A DNA stretch of 26,319 nt from JBHGAV01 sp041946685 (GTDB lineage: Bacteria > Acidobacteriota > Terriglobia > Bryobacterales > Bryobacteraceae): the NCBI GenBank assembly GCA_041946685.1, contig JBHGAV010000056.1, forward strand, positions 1-26,319, written 5' to 3'. The translations under genes were made by a program, and so were the position numbers. Below are positions 1-7,801 of this stretch, piece by piece. Numbering within the stretch: position 1 is the stretch's first letter; each line of letters opens with the position of its first letter. The notes beneath the pieces were generated by a model. It did not search any database. It was not told where the DNA came from and worked only from the letters and a program-made list of their open reading frames with translations.

Positions 1-71
1 GTAGCTCAGTTGGATAGAGCGTCTGGCTACGAACCAGAAGGCCGGGAGTTCGAATCTCTCCAGGCGCACCA
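1..71 (+). tRNA. tRNA-Arg (anticodon ACG), 5' end cut by the window
   Basis: The cloverleaf is readable. The D arm has GCTC/GAGC stems (4-7 and 17-20). The anticodon stem TCTGG/CCAGA encloses the loop CTACGAA, which reads anticodon ACG. A T arm with TTCGAAT follows, then the 3' acceptor strand CAGGCGC, discriminator A and an encoded CCA (69-71). The matching 5' acceptor strand starts before base 1, so about six bases are missing. The ACG anticodon would be deaminated to ICG and read CGN arginine codons, as in other bacteria. Confidence 0.95.
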
Positions 72-109
72 CCGTTCAGCAGGACAGCTCCCACCGGCGC
101 TTTCGGGTG

Positions 110-115
110 TAGAAT
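110..115 (+). promoter_or_regulatory. possible -10 element before the arabinofuranosidase gene
   Basis: TAGAAT lies 45 bases before the ATG at 161 and would start transcription near 122. No recognisable -35 hexamer sits 16-18 bases upstream, so this rests on the -10 alone. Confidence 0.3.
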
Positions 116-148
116 CTATTGGGCCGAGAAGGCCATGTCGACAATCAC

Positions 149-155
149 GAGGTGA
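149..155 (+). promoter_or_regulatory. Shine-Dalgarno site fixing the start at 161
   Basis: GAGGTGA stands five bases before ATG 161. It decides against the longer reading from TTG 119, which would place 14 non-hydrophobic residues before the signal peptide. Confidence 0.75.
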
Positions 156-160
156 AGCCT

Positions 161-2176
161 ATGTCCCGAAATCTGGTTGTGTTGATCCTTGTGGGTGCCT
201 TCCTGTGTGCAGGCGCCGGCGTCCAGACCGGCGGCGCACCCGCCAAGCCGATCGCGGCGACCATTGACGCGGCCAAGACCGGGGAGCCCATTTCCCCGTA
301 CCTCTACGGCAAGTTCATCGAGCACATCGGCGACCTGGTCAATCGCAGCGTCTGGGCCGAGATGATCGACGACCGGAAGTTCTACTACACGATCGACTCG
401 AAATCCCCCGCGCCGCCCGCCTCGCGCGGCCGCCGCCCCAATCCCTGGCGGCCTATCGGGCCCGATGAGTCCGTCACGATGGACCGCGAGAATGCTTACA
501 CCGGGCAGCACAGCCCGCGCATCACACTCGAAGGGGCCGCGCCGCGCGGGATCGCGCAGGCGGGCATCGTCCTGCGCAACGGCCGGCCCTACAGCGGGCG
601 CGTGGTGCTGGCGGGCGATGCCGGGGCCGACGTCACTGTAAGCCTCGTCTGGGGCCCCGGCCCCAAGGACCGCCAGAGCGTTCCCATCAAAGGTCTGCGG
701 CCGGACTACGCCAAGTTCCCCCTCAAGTTCATCCCCCTCGCCGACACGGACTCCGGCCGGCTTGAGATCGCCGGCACGGGCAAGGGCGCCTTCCATGTCG
801 GGGCCGTGTCCTTGATGCCCGCCGACAACATCCGCGGCTTTCGCCCCGACACCGTCTTCCTGCTCAGGCAACTGCGCTCCGGCATGTACCGTTTCCCAGG
901 CGGCAACTTCCTCTCCGCCCACGAATGGCGCGACGCCATCGGGGACATCGACAAACGTCCTCCCCGCTGGGACCCTGTTTGGAACGCGCTCCAGCCGAAC
1001 GACGTCGGCACCGACGAGTTCCTGTTCATGGCCGAGCTTCTCGGGGTGGACTCCTTCATCAGCGCCAACGCCGGATTTGGCGATGCGCACTCGGCCGCCC
1101 AGCTTGTCGAGTACGTCAACGGCTCGATCGATACGCCCATGGGCAAGCTGCGCGCGGCCAACGGCCACCCGGAGCCCTACGGCGTCAAGTGGTGGGGCAT
1201 CGGCAACGAGATGTGGGGCGATTTCCAGTTCGGCTACATGGCTCTGAAGCAGTATGTTTACAAGCACAACCTGTTCGGCGAGGCCATGCGCAAGGTTGAC
1301 CCCTCGATCATCCTGCTCGCCACCGGCAGGGCGGCCGGCTCGATCGAGGAGATCGGCACCGACAGGGATTGGACCGGGGGCCTGTTTACCCACTGCCTCC
1401 CCTATGTCGACGTGATGTCGGAGCACTACTACGCTTACGAGGGCGGCCAGAACCGGAGTGCGCCTGTTGAGCTGCCGTTGATTGACGCGGTCTACCGCGC
1501 TGCCAATCTGGTGCGCGCCAAGGTCGAAGCTTACGAGGAGTATTACCGGCGGATCCCCGGCCTGAAGACCAAGAAGGTGCCCATGGCAATCGACGAGTGG
1601 GCGTATTCGCGCCTTCCCGTGAATATGAAGCAGACCCTCGGCAACGCTCTGGTCTTCCACGAGATGTTCCGCCACACCGGCATGATCGCGATGGCCGGCC
1701 ACACGATGGGAACGTCCTCCATCGACTTCAACGCGAACGAGGCGACGCTGAACGCCACCGGTCTGCTGTTCAAGCTCTATCGCGATCACTGGGGGACGGT
1801 GCCGGTCGAGGTGGGCGGCAACTCCCCGCCACCGGCGCCCGCCACTGCCGCCCGCGGCCGCCTGCCGAAGGTGCACGCCGGCAGCCCGACCTACCCGCTG
1901 GACGTCAGCGCCGCCCTCAGCGCCGACGGCAAGCTGCTGACCATCGCCATCGTCAATCCGACCGAGTCGGCGCAGGATCTCGGCCTCACCATCCAGGGCG
2001 CCGCGCTCCGAGGCAAGGGCCGGATGTGGCGCCTCACCGGTCCGAACCTGACGGCGATGACGGGCCTGGACCGCAAGGAGGTTCAGGTGACCGAAACGCC
2101 TGTGAGCGAAGTGCCCCGCACGCTGCGGGTCGCGCCGATCAGCATCGAGATGTACGAGTTCGAAAGGGCGCGATAG
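161..2176 (+). CDS. exported alpha-L-arabinofuranosidase, GH51-like
   Basis: This 671-residue protein should release terminal arabinofuranosyl residues from plant hemicellulose or pectin side chains. The N-terminus MSRNLVVLILVGAFLCAGAG is a Sec signal peptide, so the enzyme acts outside the cytoplasm. The GH51 landmarks are in order: RFPGGNFLSAHEW with the following GTDEFL, then GNEMWG, whose Glu350 fits the acid/base, then SEHYYAYEG, then IDEW, whose Glu479 fits the nucleophile. A Pro/Ala-rich stretch follows the barrel, and a C-terminal beta domain with typical closing residues ends the protein. The assignment to the GH51 clan is firm by these motifs; substrate preference within the family is not visible. 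It has its own SD (149-155) and probably its own promoter. No other sugar-degrading gene is adjacent, so it looks monocistronic. Confidence 0.93.
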   Translation: MSRNLVVLILVGAFLCAGAGVQTGGAPAKPIAATIDAAKTGEPISPYLYGKFIEHIGDLVNRSVWAEMIDDRKFYYTIDSKSPAPPASRGRRPNPWRPIGPDESVTMDRENAYTGQHSPRITLEGAAPRGIAQAGIVLRNGRPYSGRVVLAGDAGADVTVSLVWGPGPKDRQSVPIKGLRPDYAKFPLKFIPLADTDSGRLEIAGTGKGAFHVGAVSLMPADNIRGFRPDTVFLLRQLRSGMYRFPGGNFLSAHEWRDAIGDIDKRPPRWDPVWNALQPNDVGTDEFLFMAELLGVDSFISANAGFGDAHSAAQLVEYVNGSIDTPMGKLRAANGHPEPYGVKWWGIGNEMWGDFQFGYMALKQYVYKHNLFGEAMRKVDPSIILLATGRAAGSIEEIGTDRDWTGGLFTHCLPYVDVMSEHYYAYEGGQNRSAPVELPLIDAVYRAANLVRAKVEAYEEYYRRIPGLKTKKVPMAIDEWAYSRLPVNMKQTLGNALVFHEMFRHTGMIAMAGHTMGTSSIDFNANEATLNATGLLFKLYRDHWGTVPVEVGGNSPPPAPATAARGRLPKVHAGSPTYPLDVSAALSADGKLLTIAIVNPTESAQDLGLTIQGAALRGKGRMWRLTGPNLTAMTGLDRKEVQVTETPVSEVPRTLRVAPISIEMYEFERAR

Positions 2177-2235
2177 CGATCCGCCAAGGCCAAGCGGGAC
2201 CTGGCCGTCAATGACCTGAGGTTCCGCGCCGTAGC

Positions 2236-2265
2236 TTGCGGTTCTCGGTGCTCAGTGCCGATAAT
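2236..2265 (+). promoter_or_regulatory. promoter for the membrane protein at 2273, leaderless arrangement
   Basis: TTGCGG (2236-2241) and GATAAT (2260-2265) are separated by 18 bases and resemble sigma-70 hexamers. The expected transcription start, about seven bases past the -10, falls at 2272-2273, on the ATG at 2273. No SD precedes any of the candidate starts (GTG 2255, ATG 2264, ATG 2273). Confidence 0.5.
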
Positions 2266-2272
2266 GCAGGAA

Positions 2273-3811
2273 ATGGAGAGCCACCCCCACCCCCTTGCGG
2301 TCAAGCTGGTTCCCACACTCACGGATTTCGCCTTCCTCAGTCCGATCGTGATCCAGTTCTTCCTAGGCGGTGGAGCCCCGGCCTTGCTCCGTGACGGCGA
2401 TACGGGGTGGCATATCCGGACTGGTGAATGGATTCTCGCGCACGGCTCGATTCCGCGCCAGGATCTCTACTCCTTCACAAAGGGCGGCCAGCCTTGGTTC
2501 GCCTGGGAGTGGCTCTGGGACGTCGCGGCCGCGGCTCTGCACGCCAGGTGGGGGCTGGCGGCGGTCGTGGTCGCCAGCACGCTGATGCTTTGTCTCACCG
2601 CGGCGATTGTTTACCGCATCATCTGCGCCAGGGGAGTGAATCCTCTGATCGGCTTTGGCGTGACGGTGCTGGCGTGCCTGGTATCGAGCCTGCACTGGCT
2701 GGCGCGTCCGCACCTTGTGAGCCTCCTGCTGATAGCACTTTTTTGGCTGGTGTTGGAGAAGTCGGCTCAAGGCCGTTTGAAACTGCTCTTCCTACTGCCT
2801 GTGTTGACCGTGCTCTGGGCAAACCTTCACGGAGGCTTCCTGGCCGGTGTAGGGCTGATCGGAGTCTACGCGGCGGCGGAGGTTCTGGCGGTCGTGAGGG
2901 GAGTGGGCGCCACCGCTGCGCTGCGCAGAAGCCTCCCCTATCTCACCTGCGCGGCGGCATGCCTTCTGGCCAGCCTGGTGAATCCCTACGGATATCGTCT
3001 GGTGTGGCACATCGTCCGCTACCTGGCCGATCCGTTCTACACACAGACGATTGCGGAGTTCATGCCGATCAGCTTCGGAGACTTCGGCTCGCTTCTGTTC
3101 GAAGTGATGATGATCATCGGGATCGTGGGAGCTATCGGCAGTCTTGGCCGCGGCAGGTTCTCGGATTTCATCCTGGTCTTGGGATGGCTGCACCTTGCCC
3201 TTCGGTCGGCCCGCCACGTCCCGCTCTTTGCGATGGTGAGCGCACCCGTGATTGCCCTGACGCTGGAGGAGTGGCTCACCGGACTCGCCCGTGCTCCAGT
3301 CGCCGGATGGCTCCGGGGTGCGGCCTCGGGCTTTCAATCCGCGATCGCCGAACTGACCAACGAGCCTCGCATTGAACGGTTCCGGCTGGCGAGTGTATTG
3401 GGAGTGTTGGGCATCGCCTACATGGTCGGTTCGGCCGCCTCTCCCCCGAAATTCCACGCTGACTTCTATTCCGACGAGTTCCCGGTGGAGGCCGCGGATT
3501 TCCTGAGGCGGAACCGTCCGCAGGCGCGCGTGTTCTCGACCGACCGGTGGGGCGGGTATCTCATCTACCGGACATACCCTTCCGGCCGGGTGTACATTGA
3601 CGGGCGAAGCGATTTCTACGGTCCGGCCTTCGTCCGGGAGTACCTGGATGTGCTGGCGTTGAAGCCGGGCTGGCAGCGGCGTCTCGCCGAGCACGGGGTC
3701 GATACAGTCGTGCTGCCGGCCGGCGCGCCCTTGGCGGACGCTCTGGCGCAGGAAGGCGGTTGGGAGAGTTCCTACCGCGACGATGTTGCCGTTGTGTTTG
3801 AGCGCAGGTGA
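2273..3811 (+). CDS. polytopic membrane protein, GT-C glycosyltransferase-like
   Basis: About 512 residues with roughly nine to ten hydrophobic segments. The first helix is followed by a loop carrying DGDTGWHIRTGEW (residues 41-53). An acidic residue in the first extracytoplasmic loop is the hallmark of GT-C lipid-sugar-dependent transferases, and the D-W-H pattern here fits that position. After the last helix, around residue 400, a soluble tail contains YPSGRVYIDGRSDFYG, a motif recurring in this kind of membrane protein. Sugar donor and acceptor cannot be read from the sequence. The start is uncertain: ATG 2273 is preferred because the promoter-like hexamers place the mRNA start there; ATG 2264 and GTG 2255 would add 3 or 6 residues. 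The protein could instead be a non-catalytic relative. Confidence 0.75.
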   Translation: MESHPHPLAVKLVPTLTDFAFLSPIVIQFFLGGGAPALLRDGDTGWHIRTGEWILAHGSIPRQDLYSFTKGGQPWFAWEWLWDVAAAALHARWGLAAVVVASTLMLCLTAAIVYRIICARGVNPLIGFGVTVLACLVSSLHWLARPHLVSLLLIALFWLVLEKSAQGRLKLLFLLPVLTVLWANLHGGFLAGVGLIGVYAAAEVLAVVRGVGATAALRRSLPYLTCAAACLLASLVNPYGYRLVWHIVRYLADPFYTQTIAEFMPISFGDFGSLLFEVMMIIGIVGAIGSLGRGRFSDFILVLGWLHLALRSARHVPLFAMVSAPVIALTLEEWLTGLARAPVAGWLRGAASGFQSAIAELTNEPRIERFRLASVLGVLGIAYMVGSAASPPKFHADFYSDEFPVEAADFLRRNRPQARVFSTDRWGGYLIYRTYPSGRVYIDGRSDFYGPAFVREYLDVLALKPGWQRRLAEHGVDTVVLPAGAPLADALAQEGGWESSYRDDVAVVFERR

Positions 3812-3832
3812 GCGCCGCTCGCCGCCGCGTTG

Positions 3833-3838
3833 TATACT
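3833..3838 (+). promoter_or_regulatory. -10 element before the YdcZ-like gene
   Basis: TATACT matches the sigma-70 -10 at five of six bases, 32 bases before ATG 3871. No -35 match is seen. It suggests separate transcription of the transporter gene despite the short (59-base) gap to the gene before it. Confidence 0.4.
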
Positions 3839-3870
3839 GACCGGAAGCCGAAAGGCACAGGAGAGAACTA

Positions 3871-4314
3871 ATGAAGACACCCCTCTATTTGTTAAGCATG
3901 TTCCTCGGAATCGTGATGGCAGTGCACTTGGGAATGAACGCGAAGGTCGGAGCCGCCATTGCCAACCCACGGGTGGGCAACGCCCTGTTCTGGTGCATCG
4001 GCGCCGTCGCAGCCGTCATTGTGGGCTTCACGGGATGGCAGCAAGGGGCGCTGGCCCCGGTCAAACAGGTGAACCCGATCCTGCTCACGGCCGGGGCGTT
4101 GGGAGCGTGCTTGGTCTTCGCGATTGCCTGGCTCATCCCGCAGATAGGCGCCGGTCCCATGATGATTCTGCTGCTGGCGGGCCAGATCGTCGGCGGGCTG
4201 CTGATGTCGCACTTCGGCTGGCTGGGTTCCCCGGTGGATCCCGTCACCCCGCTCAAGCTGCTGGGCGTGGCTGTGATGGTCGGCGGCGCCTACCTGGCGA
4301 CCATGACCAGGTGA
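3871..4314 (+). CDS. YdcZ/DUF606-type DMT-superfamily membrane protein
   Basis: A 147-residue, very hydrophobic protein with five predicted transmembrane helices, the usual size and layout of the YdcZ (DUF606) branch of the drug/metabolite transporter superfamily. Family-like features are the N-terminal helix with a small-polar face (HLGMNAKVG), the middle GALGACLVFAIAW helix, the GAGPMMILLLAGQIVGG helix and the closing GVAVMVGGAYLAT helix. Substrates of this family are largely unknown, though some members have been linked to small organic molecule export. The SD AGGAGAG (3859-3865) supports the ATG. It stands alone between a membrane protein and a redox operon and shows no clear functional link to either. 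Confidence 0.85.
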   Translation: MKTPLYLLSMFLGIVMAVHLGMNAKVGAAIANPRVGNALFWCIGAVAAVIVGFTGWQQGALAPVKQVNPILLTAGALGACLVFAIAWLIPQIGAGPMMILLLAGQIVGGLLMSHFGWLGSPVDPVTPLKLLGVAVMVGGAYLATMTR

Positions 4315-4407
4315 AGCTTTCCCCCGAGGCTCGAAAGTGAGAGAATGCTGATTTCGACACTCGGCTAGCGCGCCAATCTCTCGCGGGGTCCACGGTTCGA
4401 AGTCAGG

Positions 4408-4415
4408 AAGGGGGG
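4408..4415 (+). promoter_or_regulatory. Shine-Dalgarno site of the redox operon
   Basis: AAGGGGGG lies six bases before ATG 4422. Another ATG at 4418 is out of frame and too close, so 4422 is the start. Confidence 0.6.
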
Positions 4416-4421
4416 AAATGT

Positions 4422-4958
4422 ATGCGCACGAAGCAAAAGACCCTCAGGCGCCGGAGGTTCCTTGAGCTAGGATTCACGGCAACCGCCGCCGGAACGCTGG
4501 CCGGATGCGGCCGGGCCGGCGGCGGCCCCTACTGGAGGTTCTTCACCGCATCGGAGGCCCGGCTTGTGGACGCCGTCTGCGAGCAGATCATCCCGGCGGA
4601 TCAGGACCCGGGGGCCTCCCTGGCCGGCGTCGTCAATTTCATCGACCTGCAATTGACAAGGCGCTATAGAAAGCATCAGGCCGCCTACCGTAAGGGGATC
4701 GCCGGCATCGACGCATCCAGCCGGACCAAGTTCAGCAAGGGGTTCCTGGAACTGTCGCCCGAACAGCGGACGGAAGTCCTCATGGACTTGGAAACCAGCG
4801 ATGCCGAGTTCTTCAACCTCATCCGGACCCACACCATGCAGGGCTTCTATGGCGATCCGCGCCACGGAGGGAATCGCGGTGAGGTGAGCTGGAAGATGCT
4901 CGGGTTGCCAAGTCCGCCGGTTCGGGGACGTCTGCCCTACGAAAGAAAGGCGGGCTGA
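4422..4958 (+). CDS. gluconate 2-dehydrogenase subunit 3 family protein, Tat signal
   Basis: This 178-residue protein matches the Gluconate_2-dh3 family, the small subunit of membrane-bound GMC sugar/polyol dehydrogenases. The body motif FTASEARLVDAVCEQIIPAD, followed by a helical segment, is characteristic. The N-terminus RRRRFLELGF is a twin-arginine signal, and LAGC (26-29) looks like a lipobox with Cys29 as lipidation site. In characterised relatives the Tat signal of this subunit carries the folded, signal-less flavoprotein across the membrane; the flavoprotein encoded next has no signal, so the same hitch-hiker export is inferred. Stop and next start are five bases apart. It is the first gene of a three-gene operon with a GMC oxidoreductase and a multihaem cytochrome. 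Confidence 0.88.
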   Translation: MRTKQKTLRRRRFLELGFTATAAGTLAGCGRAGGGPYWRFFTASEARLVDAVCEQIIPADQDPGASLAGVVNFIDLQLTRRYRKHQAAYRKGIAGIDASSRTKFSKGFLELSPEQRTEVLMDLETSDAEFFNLIRTHTMQGFYGDPRHGGNRGEVSWKMLGLPSPPVRGRLPYERKAG

Positions 4959-4963
4959 TCGCC

Positions 4964-6619
4964 ATGGCGCTGAAACATGTGAATGCTGTCATTGTGGGGT
5001 CGGGCGCCGGCGGAGGGGTGGCCGCCAAGGAGTTGGCTACGGCGGGTTTGAGCGTCGTGTTGCTGGAACGCGGCAAGTTCTACTCGGCGGCCGACTGCCG
5101 CAAGGACGACCTCCGCAACCAGCGGACGTCCGTGCTCGGAAACGCTTTCGGCCCCGACGACGAGCGCAACCCCCGCGTACTGGTGGATGAGAAGGGCAGG
5201 GAGACTATTCTTGTCGCCAGCGAAACCGGTTACAGCAACAACGCCGCCTCCGTCGGCGGGGGAACGTTCAGTTACGGGGCGATGGCCTGGCGCTTCATGG
5301 AAAAGGACTTCCGGATGCGTTCGACCTATGGAACGGTCGCGGGAAGCACCCTGGACGACTGGCCGATCAGCTACCAGGACCTGGAACCTTACTACGAGAA
5401 GGCCGAGTGGGAAATGGGCGTTTCCGGCGACGACTCGGGCAACCCGTTCCGTGCCCCGCGGCGCAAGCCCTTCCCGATGCCGCCGTTTCCGCCGAACCGC
5501 GAGCACCAGGTTTTGCATGCGGGTGCCAAGAAGTTGGGCCTGCATCCCTTCGACATTCCCATGCTGCGCAACACGGTGCCCTATAATGATCGCGGTCCGT
5601 GCATGCGTTGCCGCTGGTGCGTGGGCTTCGCCTGCGAGGTCAACGCCCGCACCGGGACGCACAACACGGTGATCCCCAAGGCGCTTGCCACCGGGAATTG
5701 CGAGTTGCGTACCGAATGCATGGTGAAGGAGATCCTGGTCGACGGCAAAGGCCGCGCCCGAGGCGTAGCTTACTTCGATGAGGACGACAAGCTCCGGGAG
5801 CAGACCGCGGACCTGGTGATCGTTTCCGGGGGAGCGGTGGAGTCGGCCCGCCTGCTTCTGAATTCCAAGAGCAGACTGTTCCCCAGCGGTTTGGGGAATC
5901 GTTACGATTGGGTGGGACGCAACTTGCAGTCCCACACCTACGCGGGTGCGGTCGGCCTGTTCGATTTCGACACATACGACGACCTTGGGCCCGGCGCCCA
6001 GATCGCCGTCAGCGACTACAACCATGGGAATCCCGGGCTGGCCGGCGGAGCCGTCCTGGCCAACGAGTTCCTGAGGCTGCCCTATCAGTTGCTCGGCCTG
6101 GCGCCGTCCTACGTCCCCTCTTGGGGGCCCGAGCACAAGGAATGGGTGCGCAACGCCTTCAAGCGGACAGTGGTGGTGCTCGCTCCGGTGCAGGAGATGC
6201 CCGTATTCGAGGCTCGCGTGGAAGCGGATCCCAAGGTCAAGGACTACTGGGGCATCCCCGTGGCCCGGCTCTCGGGAGGCAGGCACCCGCATTCGATCGA
6301 AATCGGCCGTTTCATGGCGGCGAAGGCCGAAGAGTGGCTGAAAGCCTCCGGCGCGGTGGAGACCTGGAGGCGGCAGCCGCCCAGCGGCTTGAGCGGCGGA
6401 CAACATCAAGCCGGGACCTGCCGCATGGGTAACGATCCGAAGACCTCGGTGGTGGACAAGTACTGCCGGATTCACGACGTGGACAACGTCTACGTGATCG
6501 ACGGAAGCGTTCACGTCACCAACGGCGGCTTCAATCCGGCCCTGACCATCCTCGCGGTGGCTTACTATGCGTCCGACAACCTAGTAAGAACATGGAAGAA
6601 CACCAGGGGGCGGTCGTGA
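4964..6619 (+). CDS. GMC-family FAD oxidoreductase (gluconate/glucose dehydrogenase-like large subunit)
   Basis: A 551-residue flavoprotein. The FAD-binding Rossmann motif VGSGAGGGVAAKEL is near the N-terminus (residues 9-22), and the C-terminal GMC core has HQAGTCRMG with His481 and NGGFNPALT with Asn524, the usual catalytic His/Asn pair. Four cysteines at 213, 216, 219 and 224 (GPCMRCRWCVGFAC) lie where FAD-dependent glucose dehydrogenases carry an iron-sulphur cluster, so a cluster relaying electrons is likely. The protein would oxidise an alcohol or sugar, pass electrons to the cluster and on to the cytochrome encoded downstream. It lacks a signal peptide and probably crosses the membrane with the Tat-signal subunit encoded five bases upstream. 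The sugar substrate is unknown. Its end overlaps the next gene's GTG start by four bases. Confidence 0.92.
   Translation: MALKHVNAVIVGSGAGGGVAAKELATAGLSVVLLERGKFYSAADCRKDDLRNQRTSVLGNAFGPDDERNPRVLVDEKGRETILVASETGYSNNAASVGGGTFSYGAMAWRFMEKDFRMRSTYGTVAGSTLDDWPISYQDLEPYYEKAEWEMGVSGDDSGNPFRAPRRKPFPMPPFPPNREHQVLHAGAKKLGLHPFDIPMLRNTVPYNDRGPCMRCRWCVGFACEVNARTGTHNTVIPKALATGNCELRTECMVKEILVDGKGRARGVAYFDEDDKLREQTADLVIVSGGAVESARLLLNSKSRLFPSGLGNRYDWVGRNLQSHTYAGAVGLFDFDTYDDLGPGAQIAVSDYNHGNPGLAGGAVLANEFLRLPYQLLGLAPSYVPSWGPEHKEWVRNAFKRTVVVLAPVQEMPVFEARVEADPKVKDYWGIPVARLSGGRHPHSIEIGRFMAAKAEEWLKASGAVETWRRQPPSGLSGGQHQAGTCRMGNDPKTSVVDKYCRIHDVDNVYVIDGSVHVTNGGFNPALTILAVAYYASDNLVRTWKNTRGRS
6605..6610 (+). promoter_or_regulatory. 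Shine-Dalgarno site selecting GTG 6616
   Basis: AGGGGG sits five bases before GTG 6616, whereas ATG 6592 has no SD and lies 28 bases inside the preceding gene. GTG 6616 overlaps that gene's TGA in the coupling form GTGA. Confidence 0.6.
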
Positions 6620-7701
6620 AGCGAATCGCTGCCATCGCCGGCCTCTCCATCCTGGCCTTGATCCTGATGGTCCCGGGCGCGAGCCTCTACTACGAGTCCG
6701 GTTCGGGGAAGGGCTGCACCAAGTGCCACGAGATGAATTCTCCGTATGACCTTTGGCACACGTCCAGTCACCGCGACGTGGACTGCGCCAAGTGCCACGG
6801 CGGAGCCTTCACGCCGGATGTGAGCTTTCACTGGAACAATGCGAGCAGGGTCTACTACCACGTGAAGGGGGAGCTGCCGGAGCGGATCAAGGTCCGCAAC
6901 GTCGACGTCCTGAAGATGGTGGAGCGGTGTCAGTCCTGCCACCGGCAGGAGTTCGCGCAGTGGCAGAGCGGACCTCACAGCGCCACCTATTCCCGCATCT
7001 TTCTGGACAAGACCCACAACAGCAACCGGCAACTGATGGACGACTGCCTGCGCTGTCACGGCATGCATTTCGAAGGCGGCATACGCGAACTGGTCGCCCC
7101 GCTGGACCGGAGCGGGCCGTGGCGCATGGTGACGGCGGGACTGGCCGATCGTCCGTCGATGCCCTGCCTCACCTGCCACACCGTACACCGGACGGGTCCG
7201 CAGTTGAGAAAGACCGGCGTGGAAGGACGCGTGAAGGGCCCCGCCCAGGAAATCAACCGCCCCTCACTGGCATTCTTTGACAGAAGGACGCAGCAGCACG
7301 TGCCGGTGTCCACTTTGCCGTTGCCGGTCATGCTGGAGGGTGACCGCGTTGTGAAGATGAGCCCCGACCGGCGTCAGGCACTCTGCTACCAGTGCCACGC
7401 GGCCGATGCAACCAGGCAGGTGGGCTCCGGTGACGACCGCACCGGACTCGGCGTCCATGAAGGAATCAGTTGCCTGGCCTGCCATCAGAAGCACGGGCAG
7501 AAGACGCGGGCCTCCTGCGCCGAATGCCACCCGAGATGGTCCAACTGCGGCTTGGATGTTGAGAAGATGGACACGACCTTTCTGTCGCCCACGAGCAAAC
7601 ACAACATCCACTGGGTGAAATGCGTGGACTGTCATCCCAAAGGAATTCCCAAGAAGCGCGCCCAGGTTGCGGAAATCCAGTCCGCGCTCTCGGGGAACTA
7701 G
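6616..7701 (+). CDS. membrane-anchored nine-haem cytochrome c
   Basis: A 361-residue protein starting MKRIAAIAGL with an uncleaved-looking hydrophobic anchor (about residues 3-24), the layout of NapC/NrfH-type cytochromes. Nine CXXCH motifs are visible: CTKCH (Cys34), CAKCH, CQSCH, CLRCH, CLTCH, CYQCH, CLACH, CAECH and CVDCH (Cys336). The haem domain should therefore lie in the periplasm. Position and coupling to the gluconate-dehydrogenase-type subunits say that it takes electrons from the flavoprotein. Classical versions of that complex use a three-haem subunit, so nine haems are unusual and suggest either a quinone pool link or a longer wire to an outer acceptor. Which acceptor is used cannot be read here. 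The alternative start ATG 6592 would add eight residues. Confidence 0.92.
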   Translation: MKRIAAIAGLSILALILMVPGASLYYESGSGKGCTKCHEMNSPYDLWHTSSHRDVDCAKCHGGAFTPDVSFHWNNASRVYYHVKGELPERIKVRNVDVLKMVERCQSCHRQEFAQWQSGPHSATYSRIFLDKTHNSNRQLMDDCLRCHGMHFEGGIRELVAPLDRSGPWRMVTAGLADRPSMPCLTCHTVHRTGPQLRKTGVEGRVKGPAQEINRPSLAFFDRRTQQHVPVSTLPLPVMLEGDRVVKMSPDRRQALCYQCHAADATRQVGSGDDRTGLGVHEGISCLACHQKHGQKTRASCAECHPRWSNCGLDVEKMDTTFLSPTSKHNIHWVKCVDCHPKGIPKKRAQVAEIQSALSGN

Positions 7702-7721
7702 CATGTTTTACACCTCTGCGG

Positions 7722-7750
7722 TTGAAGAGCTTGCTGGCTGATGATAGACT
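7722..7750 (+). promoter_or_regulatory. sigma-70 type promoter with extended -10
   Basis: TTGAAG (7722-7727), 17 bases, then TAGACT (7745-7750) preceded by TG and one base (7742-7744). It would start transcription near 7757 and leave a leader of about 45 bases with a strong SD (GGGAGG, 7789-7794). This is the best promoter match in the window and separates the following gene from the redox operon. Confidence 0.65.
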
Positions 7751-7801
7751 CGGGTGTGCTTGAAGCAGCCGCAAGTTCATAGATATGTGGGAGGAAAGGT
7801 C

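Noticed and set aside
116..1876. 586-codon minus-strand open frame opposite the arabinofuranosidase gene
   Set aside because: It lies antisense to a gene with complete GH51 motifs and signal peptide. Its product is rich in Arg, Gly, Val and His without any motif, as expected for antisense reading of GC-rich coding DNA.
2187..2207. Inverted repeat GGCCA/TGGCC after the arabinofuranosidase gene as a terminator
   Set aside because: The stem is only five bases and no T tract follows.
4315..4340. CTTTC/GAAAG hairpin after the YdcZ gene as a terminator
   Set aside because: The stem is five bases with a loop of about ten, and no T run follows.
4937..6514. 525-codon minus-strand open frame opposite the GMC oxidoreductase gene
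   Set aside because: It is fully antisense to a gene with intact FAD and catalytic motifs and shows no recognisable domain.
7754..7801. Upstream GTG 7754 as the start of the Tat-signal protein
   Set aside because: The promoter predicts transcription from about 7757, after this codon, and a strong SD precedes ATG 7802.
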